Positions 34,601 through 43,046 of a stretch of 64,000 nt of DNA are shown here, piece by piece. The position numbers and the translations under genes are program-made. Under the pieces are notes generated by a model that saw nothing but the letters and a program-made list of their open reading frames with translations, ran no database searches and had not been told where the DNA came from. This DNA comes from Algoriphagus antarcticus (GTDB lineage: Bacteria; Bacteroidota; Bacteroidia; Cytophagales; Cyclobacteriaceae). The DNA lies in assembly GCF_002150685.1 (NCBI RefSeq), contig NZ_MSSW01000003.1, forward strand, positions 124,001 to 188,000, in the 5' to 3' direction. Each line of letters begins with the position of its first letter. Position 1 is the first letter of the stretch.

Positions 34601-35933
34601 CTGTCATTTCCCGCAGTGAGTTTTCACTTTCTTCTATTTTTTTGCGAGAATTCACCTGTTCGCTTACGTCATAGGCAAAAACTAAAATACCTTCTGTTTC
34701 CCCATTATCGTTTTTAAATGCCTGATAAGTGAAATTCAGAAAAAACTCTTCGTGTTTTCCATTTCCCTTATTTATTTCAAGGGGCACTTCTTTTCCGGTA
34801 ATTGTTTCTCCAGTGGTATAAACTTTATCAAGCATCTCAGTAAAACCCTGCCCAGCTACTTCAGGTAGGCATTCAAGCACCGTCTTACCGATAGGATTGC
34901 GGTTGCCAATAAACTCCAAGTAAGGAGGGTTGGCAAATTCAAATACATGTTGAGGTCCTTTGAGAATGGCAAGGATGGCAGGCGCTTGTGTAAAGAAGTC
35001 GTGGAGTTTATTGCGCTCCACTTTTGTGCGCTTTTCACTAACTTCAATTTTTAGCCTGGACAGTGCCTGTTCCGTAATATCCTGCAGTGTTCCTGTAAAA
35101 CGATAAGGCTTTTTATCCTCTCCAAACCATGCTTTTCCTTTGACACGAACAATACGTTCTTGTTTGTCAATAGGGTTAATGATACTGTATTCAATATCGT
35201 ATATGCCACCGGATTCAAATTCCAACGCTCTTTGAAAAGCATGCGAAATACGACTTCTATCCTTTTCAGCCACCACGTTTATTCCGCTGGAAAAGTCAAC
35301 TTCCTTTTCATGCGGCAGGCCAAACCAGTCTTTAAAGCGGTTGTTGCCACTATATTTATTCGTAATTGGGTTAAAATCCCAAGTGCCTAATTCTGTTGCA
35401 TCAATTGCAAACTCTAACTGTTCTTTGGTTTCTTTTAATTTTTTAAGATTGTTGACTCTTTCTGTGGTCTCAATGAGCGTTAAAAATACGCCCGCTGTCT
35501 CATTTCTTTCATTCCTAACCGGGCTAAAGCTGAAAGTCCAAAAAGCATCTTTCAATTCTCCTTCACGATATATGGGAATTAACTGGTCTTCACTCCAAGT
35601 GGCTTCACCATCCATAAGCACTTGATCAATTGGAGGTTTTACTGTGGACCACGTTTCAGGCCAGGCTTTTTCGCCTTTCATACCTAATATTGCTGGGTGC
35701 TTTCCATCATTACCCAGGCTGAAGCGGTAGGCATCATTGTAAAAACAAATCAGTTCCGGACCCCAAAATAAAAACATGGGGAACTTGGAGTTAAGCAAAA
35801 TACTAAGGGTAGTACGAAGGCTTTGTGGCCATTTGTCTGCGTGACCTAAGGGGGAAGATTCCCAGTCATATGCCCGCATTAAAGCACCCATTTCGCCACC
35901 GCCTGAAAGAAATTGCAAAGATTTAGTCATCAA
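31626..35933 (-). CDS. Giant soluble multi-PAS histidine kinase (module 2)
   Basis: A 1435-residue kinase with no transmembrane segment. The N-terminus opens with MTKSLQFLSGGGEMGALM, followed by a PAS-like domain with GPELICFYNDAY. Eight or nine PAS/PAC units occupy about residues 35-1200, with recurring starts such as LGTWDFNP, SSAIFHFDKTG and NLAWIANVDG. The HisKA domain has H1226 in ISIASHEMKTPLT, and HATPase_c gives NLLTNAVKYSP, QDFGVGMS and GLGIGLHLS. The last PAS, HisKA and ATPase regions closely match the second kinase half of the 1231-residue gene upstream. Ligands are unknown; PAS stacks like this sense redox or small molecules in the cytoplasm. Confidence 0.93.
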   Translation of the reverse strand: MMTKSLQFLSGGGEMGALMRAYDWESSPLGHADKWPQSLRTTLSILLNSKFPMFLFWGPELICFYNDAYRFSLGNDGKHPAILGMKGEKAWPETWSTVKPPIDQVLMDGEATWSEDQLIPIYREGELKDAFWTFSFSPVRNERNETAGVFLTLIETTERVNNLKKLKETKEQLEFAIDATELGTWDFNPITNKYSGNNRFKDWFGLPHEKEVDFSSGINVVAEKDRSRISHAFQRALEFESGGIYDIEYSIINPIDKQERIVRVKGKAWFGEDKKPYRFTGTLQDITEQALSRLKIEVSEKRTKVERNKLHDFFTQAPAILAILKGPQHVFEFANPPYLEFIGNRNPIGKTVLECLPEVAGQGFTEMLDKVYTTGETITGKEVPLEINKGNGKHEEFFLNFTYQAFKNDNGETEGILVFAYDVSEQVNSRKKIEESENSLREMTAYLKLATDSANIGTWSLDVQTQELEWSTLHKRLWGYDAHRTDLTYEDWHTLILPEDKEKAFKEIEDAKVNQTVYDVEYSISRADDQTVHHMRSVGKYYFNNKGEAETLTGISVDITRQKESELKLKASEEKYRGIFETMDQGFSILEMIFDSDNKPVDCVYIETNPVFEKQTGLKNVTGKTARELIPNLEDHWFEIYGKVALTGEPNRFIEGSEALGRWFETYAFRLGDQGSKKVAVLFTDITERKQNEETLRYRQALLEAHNEANRDGLLLVDAKGKIISYNQSFIDVWRMPQEIVDAKDDDLALEFAMTQLVNPQQFIDKVKWLYEHPSETSIDELVFLDGRIIERHGYSVVGEDGTYYAWSWTYRDITEQKAAAEVIKESETRFRTMAEATEVLIGVADEASNVTYFNKAWVDLTGRPMEDLLRLGWADLLHPEDKDRVVDIYLSAFANQEGYELEFRILNKNGEYCWLLAKVPARFHPDGTFAGYISASIDITDRKKAEEKIKEARELLETTLQNVSSAIFHFDKTGKILYLNEIGANQIGYATVDEVLAEKDIFQLRKRAYETFTVLNEQGKPMPADQNSTALTFKTGKFSEVVSQLINKKTGATFWLLSRATPIYDQNGGLIKVLATTTDITLQKSSEQSLRQSEDQFRTFANSIQNLAWIANVDGQRYWYNQRWYDYTGTTFEEMQGLGWEQVHHPDHLEKMIVLKKEAWKKDEAFELTFPLRRHDGEYRWFLTRAYPVKDAYGNTERWIGTNTDIHEQKKSLDQKDEFISIASHEMKTPLTTAKGYLELLLMILSEENQTAYLYANKANKALEKLNGLVTDLLDASKIQHGQLNYSITTFDFNAMVDEAIEDIQLTAKNHSLEKSGNCSQLITGDRERLKQVMINLLTNAVKYSPDGEKVYIKVEDQVRNIQVSVQDFGVGMSGQHLDKVFDRYYRVQENAVQFQGLGIGLHLSSNIIQRHEGKMWVESEPGKGSVFYFTLPL

Positions 35934-36629
35934 ATTTTACTTAATAGAACTGTCAAAGAATTTGATGATAACATGATCCAAGATTTTCTCCAAGTTTATT
36001 CACGGGGTAATCCATCAAATTCTTTCTGGTTTTTTCATTAATGTTCCTTCTGCTCACCTTTATCATTTTTAGTAGTTCTTTGGCGTTATCATTAGGAGAA
36101 AGAACAAAAACTATATAGGGTTAAAAAGTATGCCACATTTTTGAGAGTTCTAAAGGCCACTTTTCATGGTTATCATGTGGGAAATTTTTCATTTTTTACT
36201 AATTAAGCGAGTAATTTATTTCCCAACTACTAATATAATTCAATCTTCAAATTTGGCCATTTTTGAGACTGAGATGCTAATTAGCCAGTTCTTCCCAAAA
36301 TATCTTTTTGGGAAATGTGAAAACGCTACTCCTAAGCCTGAGTATACCGTGATCCTGTACCTGTCCACCGACTTCGCGATTGGCCGTAGTTTTAAGGTGA
36401 GATTTGGAGAAAATGCTTGAATCATGCAATCGATAATAATTGCAATTCCATTATTGCTGCTCTCAGAGTGATTCTCTTGATTTGTTAAAATAGGGGTCAT
36501 AAAGCTAAAACCTGTGATGTTATTAGTAATCGCTGTCAAAATAAACTTCGAAGATTGAACCCTATAGAGATCATGAAATATAACTTGACGATTCAGTAGT
36601 ATATTTTCATTGGATAATAGCTAACCTGC
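35934..36629. promoter_or_regulatory. Conserved upstream region of module 2, including two conserved islands
   Basis: 696 nt with no certain gene. Two blocks are nearly identical to the region before module 1: 36007-36259 matches 41759-42010, and 36351-36425 matches 42103-42177, both at an offset of about 5752 nt. Between the islands the sequences differ clearly. The 3' part (36480-36629) also resembles the tail at 30230-30380. Promoter or RNA functions are inferred from conservation; short ORFs here do not keep a common frame. Confidence 0.55.
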
Positions 36630-37253
36630 TTAAAAATGATTAGTAAAATCTTTAATTATTTTATTCATCTTACCAGAAGCACCTCTAAGAATTTCTATCC
36701 ATGTTGTAAATTGTTCTGTGTCTTTTTTATCAAATGCGTCCACCAACTCATCTGCAAGCAATCCAATATTTGAAATGGGTTGCTTTAGGTTGTGAGACAA
36801 TTTATTAAGTAAGGTATATCGTTGTGTTTTTAACTGTTCCAGTTCGTTTGCAACAGCTATCCGTTTGTTTATATCAATGAGTGTGATCATTACTCCGTCG
36901 GTTCTTTTTTCTTTCTTAACTACATAAGGCAAAATATTCATTTGGAACCATCTTTTATCCGAGGTTTGGATCTCCTTCTCCAGCTTATTACCAGTCTTTA
37001 TAACTTCTTTTATATTTTCAACTAAAGTTGGATAGTTTATTTTGTCGGAAATCTCTTGAATATTTTTGTTGAAATCGTCAGGAGTCAAGTTAAATTGATC
37101 GATAGCTGGGAGGGTAAATTTCCTCAGTATAAGATTGTCGTCTACATATAATTGTGGAATAATGGTATTAGCAATGTAGGTTTCTAAGTCTATATTCAAA
37201 TCATCTAATTTGTTAACTTTCTCTCTTGGCGTTTGCTTTTCCATTTGTATCAT
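36630..37253 (-). CDS. PAS-DHp protein lacking an ATPase domain (module 1)
   Basis: A 207-residue paralogue of the protein at 30382-31005 with the same layout: a PAS domain at about 25-130 (YIANTIIPQLYVD, RWFQMNILPYV) and a HisKA-type domain with His154 (KLSHNLKQPISN), ending before any ATPase domain. The two are similar throughout, with the most divergence in the middle of the PAS domain. It is the last gene of its module. Coupled with the receiver at 37414 it may form the end of a phosphorelay from the 1231-residue kinase. Confidence 0.85.
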   Translation of the reverse strand: MIQMEKQTPREKVNKLDDLNIDLETYIANTIIPQLYVDDNLILRKFTLPAIDQFNLTPDDFNKNIQEISDKINYPTLVENIKEVIKTGNKLEKEIQTSDKRWFQMNILPYVVKKEKRTDGVMITLIDINKRIAVANELEQLKTQRYTLLNKLSHNLKQPISNIGLLADELVDAFDKKDTEQFTTWIEILRGASGKMNKIIKDFTNHF

Positions 37254-37413
37254 AATTTAGGGTTTAAAAAAAACATTCCTTTAATAATAAATAAGCGGTG
37301 CAACTTACACACTGAATTTTGGCGCTCGGCAAAGTGCCAAAATCTGGGGTTCAAAAACTGTCAACTTTCTGATCAGATTTTGATACTGGATTTTTATCAA
37401 CCGCTATTGTTGT

Positions 37414-37773
37414 CTAGCTTGTATGTCTTTTAATATTTTCAATAAGTGTGTTTATGGTGAATGGCTTTTCGATATAGCCGTTAGCATTTACTTTTTTGCA
37501 GATTTCCTTAATATCTGGATTGGCAGAAAACAGTAAAACAGGAGGTTGTTTGATGTTTTCATTTTGCTTCAAAAGCTCTATCGCTTTTTCACCACCAATT
37601 TCAGGTATCCACAGGTCCATTAAAATAAGATCCGGCTGAATAGACTGCACATCCTCCAAAATATTTTCGCATGCTGTCAATGTTTCTACTTCAAAATCAT
37701 ACCTCAATAATATCGCTTTGCATAAAAGCAAGATTTCTTCATCATCATCATAAATAAGGATTTTTTCTTTCAT
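37414..37773 (-). CDS. Single-domain response regulator (module 1)
   Basis: A 119-residue receiver, paralogue of 31220-31585, with IYDDDEE, phosphoacceptor in LMDLWIPEIGGEKAIE, FSANPD and EKPF. Differences lie mainly in the helices between. It starts 40 nt past the stop of the 1231-residue kinase, the same spacing as in module 2. Confidence 0.92.
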   Translation of the reverse strand: MKEKILIYDDDEEILLLCKAILLRYDFEVETLTACENILEDVQSIQPDLILMDLWIPEIGGEKAIELLKQNENIKQPPVLLFSANPDIKEICKKVNANGYIEKPFTINTLIENIKRHTS

Positions 37774-37813
37774 ATTAATTCAACTGTTTTAGTCCAAGAG
37801 TTATTTTAATCAA

Positions 37814-40800
37814 TTATAATGGTAACATAAAATAAAAAATGCTTCCCTTTCCAGGCTCACTTTCTACCCACATTCTGCCACCGTGCCGTTCTATAATATT
37901 GTTTGATATATACAATCCCATTCCCAGTCCCTGAAATTGAATAGCATGTTCTTCAACGCGGTAATACCTGTCAAAAACTTTAGCTAAATGTTGGCTTGAC
38001 ATCCCAACCCCAAAATCCTGAACTGATACCTGAATGTTACTTTCCTGTTCTTCTATTTTAACTACTACCTGATTTTCATTTGGGGAGTATTTTATAGCAT
38101 TGGTCAATAAATTAATCAGCACCTGTTGAAGCCTGCTTCTATCACCGGTTATTTTTTCGGAACTGGTTCCTGCTTTTTGGATAGTGTGGTTTCTTGCTGT
38201 GTGCTCAATATTTTCAATGGTTTCAACTACCATGTTATTAAAATCGAATGTGGTTAATGTATAATTCAGTTGCCCATTTTGTATTTTACTGGCATCCAAT
38301 AAATCTGTAATTAAGTCGTGTAGTCTCTCTATGGCTTGATTGGCTTTGGTTGCATATAAGGCATTTTGGTTTTCTTCCTTCAATGAAAGCAGCAGTAACT
38401 CAATATACCCTTTTGCAGTAGTGAGCGGGGTTTTCATCTCATGGCTGGCAATGCTTATAAACTCATCTTTTTCTTCAAGCGATTTTTTTTGTTCGGTAAT
38501 ATCGGTATTGGTACCAATCCACCGCTCAATAGTTCCGTTGGCATCTAATTCCGGATAGGCACGGACCAGAAACCATCGATATTCCCCATCATGTCTGCGC
38601 AGTGGAAAAATATTCTCAAATGGCTCACCTTTTTTCCATACATCTTTTGCAAACTCACTAACTTTTTTTACATGGTCGGGATGATGCACTTTTTCCCATC
38701 CCCAACCTTGCATTTCTTCAAAGGTGGTTCCGGTGTAATCATACCATTGCTGATTGTACCAATAAATCCAACCCTCACCATTGGCAATCCATGCCAGGTT
38801 TTGAATGCTGTTGGCAAATGTGCGAAACTGCTTTTCGCTAGCTTCAATTTTTTTGCTGGCAATTACCTGTTCTGTTACTTCTGTAGCTACAACTACAATA
38901 CCTGATATTTTTTCATCGGCGTCGTAGAGCGGCTCATAAACAAAGTTCAAATATGCCTTTTCAGACTTTCCATTTCTGATAAGGTCAATAGGCATTTCGT
39001 TTGCAATAAATGGGTTGCCTGTTTGATAAACATTATTTAGCAGATCTTCAAATCCTTGACCTGCAGCATCGGGCATGGCTTCAAATACGGGCTTGTTCAT
39101 TACTTGCTCCGTAGTTTTGCCCCATAGCTCCAGCACTCTTTCGTTGGCAACTTCCACAATATATGTTGGGCCACGCAACACACACATTGCCACGGGAGCC
39201 TGTGAAATGATACTCTGTAATTGTTGTTGATTTTTTTTTCTTACGTTACTTGTCTTCAACTGCGAAGCTACTCTTGCCAATAATTCTTTTGCTGAGAACG
39301 GTTTAATCAAATAATCATCAGCCCCCGTGTCATAGCCTTCTATTATAGCTTCTTCACCGGCTCGGGCTGAGAGTAAAATGACAGGAATATTTTGGGTTTG
39401 AACATTTTCTTTTACGGCTTCCAATAATTGAATGCCGTCCATAACTGGCATCATTATATCGCTCAAAATTAATTGCGGAGCATGTTCTTCTATCTGCTGC
39501 AGAGCATCCATTCCATTATTAGCTGTAACAACACGATACTGCCTTTGTAAGAGACTTTTCATGTAGGCCCTCATGTCGGCATTGTCATCAATTACTAAAA
39601 CGGTAGCTGCACCTGAGTGTGCTTGCAAAGATTCCGTTTCGTTATCGGTAAGAACGCTGTGCTCAATAAACGTTTTTGCCTCCTCAACAAAAGCCTCGCT
39701 AAGAGAAGCAGAAAACCCGATAGCCATCGGGTCTATTTCTTTTTCAACAACATGCGCTATTGGTAAGTGTAATTTACCTGTGGGAATGGAAACCGTAAAC
39801 ACAGATCCTTCTGCCAATTTACTTTGAACAGAGATTTCTCCTCCATGCAATTTTACCAACTCACTTACTAAGGATAATCCAATTCCGGTTCCTTCATAGG
39901 TTCGTCCCACCACATTTTGTACTCGATGAAATCGCTGAAACATATTAGGTAATTCGGCTTCAGGAATGCCGACACCTGTATCTTGTACATTTAATATTAC
40001 CTGGTTGTTTTGGGTAGTCAATGAAAGGGCTATACCTCCTTTTAATGTATTTTTAAAAGCATTTGACAGCAGATTGAGGACAATCTTTTCCCACATTTCT
40101 CTGTCAATATAAACCGGTTGAATGATGGCCTCTGTTGTCACGTCAAAGGTCAATCCTACATTTTCTATTAATGAACGAAAACTGCTTGCCAAGTCCGTTG
40201 TATACCTTGCCAGATCGGTCAGTCGGTATTGTGCTTGTATTCTACCCGCTTCGATACGGCTGAAGTCAAGCAGGTTGTTTACCAGCCGAAGCAATCGCAT
40301 GGCATTGCGGTGAGATGTTTCAATTGCCTCTTTATCAGAAAGGGTAATTTCACCAGTAGGTTTATTGAGTACTTCTTCCAAAGATCCGAGTACCAGGGAA
40401 AGTGGTGTACGAAACTCATGGCTGATGTTGGCAAAGAAAACAACTTTTGCTTTATCTATTTCGGCAAGTGCCTCAGCCTTTGTCCGCTCTGCTTCGTATA
40501 CTTTCGCTTTGGTTAGCTCATTGGTCATAGATGCTGTTAAAAGGTCATAAAACAACAAGTATTTTTCATCTAAGCTTCGTCTGGAACTGACACCAGCTAC
40601 AAGCAGGTAATTATTATGACCAGTGCCTGGAAGCGTTAACGAAAAAACCAACGCTTGATTAGGCGGTTCGGGGTAGGGGCCGCAATTGAATGGTCCAAAG
40701 GTATTTGAGAGATCTTTAACGTGCACCGCCGTTCCTTTTTCAATTGCTTGAGTAAATGGCCAACTAGTGGACTCCTGCACCTCAAGGTTAATTTTTGTGG

Positions 40801-41509
40801 GAGCAATCGGTGAATCGCTTTCCACACCAAAACTACCTTCCAGGTTAGCCTCTTTCCCATTGACAGCTATAGTGTAAAGAAGGACAAAGGGAAGATCAAG
40901 CTCAAAATCTTTTAAGCAATTCAATATTAGGGAAGATGCTTCCTCTTCTGTTCTGGCGCTTACCGCGTTGTCGGCAACTGCGCGTAAGATATTTAATCTT
41001 CTTTCGGTAAGTGTTTGTTGTGTTAATTCTGTAATTGGGTGAAACAGCCCGCCTACGCCTCCGGATTCATCAAGAATAGGACTGAAGGAGAAAGTAAAAA
41101 AAGTTTCTTCCAAATATCCACAGCGATCAAGAAACATTCGCTGGTTTACCAAAAAGCGGGTTTGTCCCAAAGAGGCTTCTTCGAACGCCTGTCCAATAAC
41201 TGGCCAGGCCGACAACCAACATTCTTTAAAATCCTGTCCCATAGCGGTAGGATGCTTATCGCCAGTTATTGGCCAATAGCCATCGTTGTAAATCTGCACC
41301 CGGCCTGGTCCCCATGCTATTGCTATGGGAAAATTAGAGGCAATACACAAACTTACTATGATGCGTAAACTTTGTGGCCAGGTGTCTGGTGAACCCAACG
41401 GGGTTTTAGACCAGTCTTTGGAACGAATGAGTTTGCCCATTTCTCCACCACCGGATAAGAATTCAGGTATTATAAGATCGTCATTTTTGGGGCGTTTTGG
41501 AATATCCAT
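37814..41509 (-). CDS. Double histidine kinase with central receiver (module 1)
   Basis: A 1231-residue soluble protein with an unusual order. It has an N-terminal PAS-like domain (FLSGGGEMGKLIRSKDW onward), a GAF-like region about 165-330, and kinase 1 with phosphorylatable His near 364 (ANISHEFRTPLS) and ATPase motifs NLLSNAFKN, QDTGVGIP and GTGIGLSLV. A receiver follows (about 636-750, phosphoacceptor near D684 in LSDIMMP), then two PAS domains, and kinase 2 with His near 1023 (SIASHEMKTPLT) and NLLTNAIKYSP, QDFGVGMS, GLGMGLYIS. Kinase 2 is closely related to the end of the 1435-residue protein, while the front is not. This suggests that domain shuffling followed the module duplication. 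Confidence 0.93.
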   Translation of the reverse strand: MDIPKRPKNDDLIIPEFLSGGGEMGKLIRSKDWSKTPLGSPDTWPQSLRIIVSLCIASNFPIAIAWGPGRVQIYNDGYWPITGDKHPTAMGQDFKECWLSAWPVIGQAFEEASLGQTRFLVNQRMFLDRCGYLEETFFTFSFSPILDESGGVGGLFHPITELTQQTLTERRLNILRAVADNAVSARTEEEASSLILNCLKDFELDLPFVLLYTIAVNGKEANLEGSFGVESDSPIAPTKINLEVQESTSWPFTQAIEKGTAVHVKDLSNTFGPFNCGPYPEPPNQALVFSLTLPGTGHNNYLLVAGVSSRRSLDEKYLLFYDLLTASMTNELTKAKVYEAERTKAEALAEIDKAKVVFFANISHEFRTPLSLVLGSLEEVLNKPTGEITLSDKEAIETSHRNAMRLLRLVNNLLDFSRIEAGRIQAQYRLTDLARYTTDLASSFRSLIENVGLTFDVTTEAIIQPVYIDREMWEKIVLNLLSNAFKNTLKGGIALSLTTQNNQVILNVQDTGVGIPEAELPNMFQRFHRVQNVVGRTYEGTGIGLSLVSELVKLHGGEISVQSKLAEGSVFTVSIPTGKLHLPIAHVVEKEIDPMAIGFSASLSEAFVEEAKTFIEHSVLTDNETESLQAHSGAATVLVIDDNADMRAYMKSLLQRQYRVVTANNGMDALQQIEEHAPQLILSDIMMPVMDGIQLLEAVKENVQTQNIPVILLSARAGEEAIIEGYDTGADDYLIKPFSAKELLARVASQLKTSNVRKKNQQQLQSIISQAPVAMCVLRGPTYIVEVANERVLELWGKTTEQVMNKPVFEAMPDAAGQGFEDLLNNVYQTGNPFIANEMPIDLIRNGKSEKAYLNFVYEPLYDADEKISGIVVVATEVTEQVIASKKIEASEKQFRTFANSIQNLAWIANGEGWIYWYNQQWYDYTGTTFEEMQGWGWEKVHHPDHVKKVSEFAKDVWKKGEPFENIFPLRRHDGEYRWFLVRAYPELDANGTIERWIGTNTDITEQKKSLEEKDEFISIASHEMKTPLTTAKGYIELLLLSLKEENQNALYATKANQAIERLHDLITDLLDASKIQNGQLNYTLTTFDFNNMVVETIENIEHTARNHTIQKAGTSSEKITGDRSRLQQVLINLLTNAIKYSPNENQVVVKIEEQESNIQVSVQDFGVGMSSQHLAKVFDRYYRVEEHAIQFQGLGMGLYISNNIIERHGGRMWVESEPGKGSIFYFMLPL

Positions 41510-42269
41510 GGTTGCTTATAGCTAAAGAATTCGATTTGCAAACAATCCTTACGGGAAAATAATTAGTAAGGAAAGCAAAGCATAAGATCACTTTTCTGCT
41601 TTCGGATAGTTGTCACTTTTAGGTCGGATGCTTGCATTAATCCACCCATTTGGTCACCATCTGAAAGAGTTTGAAGAGATTAAGTCATTAATTATAGTTA
41701 GTAAACTTTTAATTTGTTGATCATATGTTTGTAAGAGTTTGTCGAGATTTCAAACTGGGTAATCCATCAAATTCTTTCTGGTTTTTTCATTAATGTTCCT
41801 TCTGCTCACCTTTATCATTTTTAGTAGTTCTTTGGCGATATCATTAGGAGAAAGAACAAAAACTATATAGAGTTAAAAAGTATGCCACAACCTTGAGAGT
41901 TCTAAAGGCCACTTTTCATGGTTATCATGTGGGAAATTTTTCATTTTTTACTCATTAAGCGAGTAATATATTTCCCAACTACTAATATAATTTAATCTTC
42001 AAGTTTGGCCTTTTTCGAGCCCGAGACCCTAATTAGTCAGACTGTCCCAAAATATCTTAGGAAGAAAGGTGAAAAATATTACTACTAGGGTAGAGCACAC
42101 CATGATCCTGTACCTGTCCACCGACTTCGCGATTGGCCGTAGTTTTAAGGTGAGATTTGGAGAAAATGTTTGAATCATTCACTTGGATTATGCGTAAAGT
42201 GGACTTATATCTCTCGCCCGTGCTCGACTATCTGAAGACTCTACTCTCGCCGGTGAGTCGGGTCATATT
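41510..42269. promoter_or_regulatory. Upstream region of module 1 with kinase-start remnant and conserved islands
   Basis: 760 nt without an intact gene. It holds a broken kinase start at 41622-41688 and the islands 41759-42010 and 42103-42177, both nearly identical to those of module 2. It ends with GC-richer sequence before a response-regulator gene. The conserved parts are candidates for promoter, leader RNA or regulatory sites; no established motif was recognised. Confidence 0.55.
41622..41688 (-). pseudogene. Broken first codons of a module-type giant kinase gene
   Basis: On the minus strand from the ATG at 41686-41688, the reading is M-T-stop-S-L-Q-T-L-S-D-G-D-Q-M-G-G-L-M-Q-A-S-D. The intact kinase at 35933 starts MTKSLQFLSGGGEMGALMRAYD. 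Thus the Lys codon has become TAA and homology ends after about 22 codons. The first codons of a second module-2-type kinase remain directly behind the conserved promoter region, and a different kinase gene starts 110 nt later. Confidence 0.72.
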
Positions 42270-42677
42270 TCAAAGGTAGTCCTGAAAATGTTGCTCCAAG
42301 ATTTCCCTCAGCAATTCCTTGGTTAGAGGTTTGGTTTCAAAGCCTGTAACATCTTCTATTTCTTTTGCCCTTTTTATATCATCGGGGTTTGCTGATGTTG
42401 TTAAAATCACAATAAGCACTTTTGCTTTTACTGATATACCTAAATGTTTGTATTCTTCTAAAAATTCCCATCCGTTCATTTTAGGCATGTTCAGATCTAA
42501 AAATATGATGTCGGGCGCGACGCATTCTTCCTTTTTGAGATATGCTAATGCTTCAATACCATTGGCAGCAATATCAATTTGATTAACCATGTTCATTTTA
42601 TTGATTACGATTTGATGGTAAAAATTATCATCCGGGTCATCATCAACTAATAAAATGCTGTTTAGTTTTCTTTTCAT
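42270..42677 (-). CDS. Rcp1-like single-domain response regulator
   Basis: A 135-residue CheY-like receiver with the acidic LLVDDDPDDNFYHQ opening, phosphoacceptor Asp near residue 62 in FLDLNMPKMNG, the TTSANPDD switch region and Lys in TKPL. No effector domain. It lies upstream of module 1, separated by about 760 nt of conserved noncoding DNA, and so is probably transcribed separately. Confidence 0.92.
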   Translation of the reverse strand: MKRKLNSILLVDDDPDDNFYHQIVINKMNMVNQIDIAANGIEALAYLKKEECVAPDIIFLDLNMPKMNGWEFLEEYKHLGISVKAKVLIVILTTSANPDDIKRAKEIEDVTGFETKPLTKELLREILEQHFQDYL

Positions 42678-43046
42678 GAGATTATAGGATTACGGTGATT
42701 GGTTAAAATGATTACCCTTAATGATGCCATTAGCCTTGTTTTCTTTGTTTTTCTGGATCAAAGACCCGCCACGGCGAGGCAGTCCGATGACGGGTGACCG
42801 ATGTGGCGTCTTCGTTAGAGTTCACCAAGTACTAGGATGCTTTTGTACTTTTACTGGCAGAAAAAAGGATTTACATATTTTTTAAAATGATTTTTATGAT
42901 TGTTTTGAATTCATTATCCTTCTAATTAAGGAATTTTTACCGCCAAAATTTACTAATAAGCCAGCCGTGTTCAAGCCACTAAGGCAACAAGCTTGTAAGT
43001 TAATAATTTCGCTTTCGTGTTGCATTAGCTTCTTGAATTTGGGAAA
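42678..43046. other. Intergenic region with dispersed repeat copy B
   Basis: 369 nt. The first half is the repeat at 42722-42868. The remainder, next to the truncated SGNH gene, encodes no recognisable continuation of that gene in any frame checked. Confidence 0.5.
42722..42868 (+). repeat. Dispersed intergenic repeat, copy B
   Basis: Runs from a GATGCCATTAGCC block through GACCCGCC, CGAGGC, CCGATGAC and GATGTGGCGTC to TTTTACTGGCA. Copy D at 47799-47972 has the same blocks in the same order and ends in the same TTTTACTGGCA, so these are full-length copies. Confidence 0.6.

Noticed and set aside
36166..36539. Short ORFs on both strands in the conserved upstream region
   Set aside because: They do not stay open in the matching positions before module 1 (around 41915-42180), so the conservation is not at the protein level.
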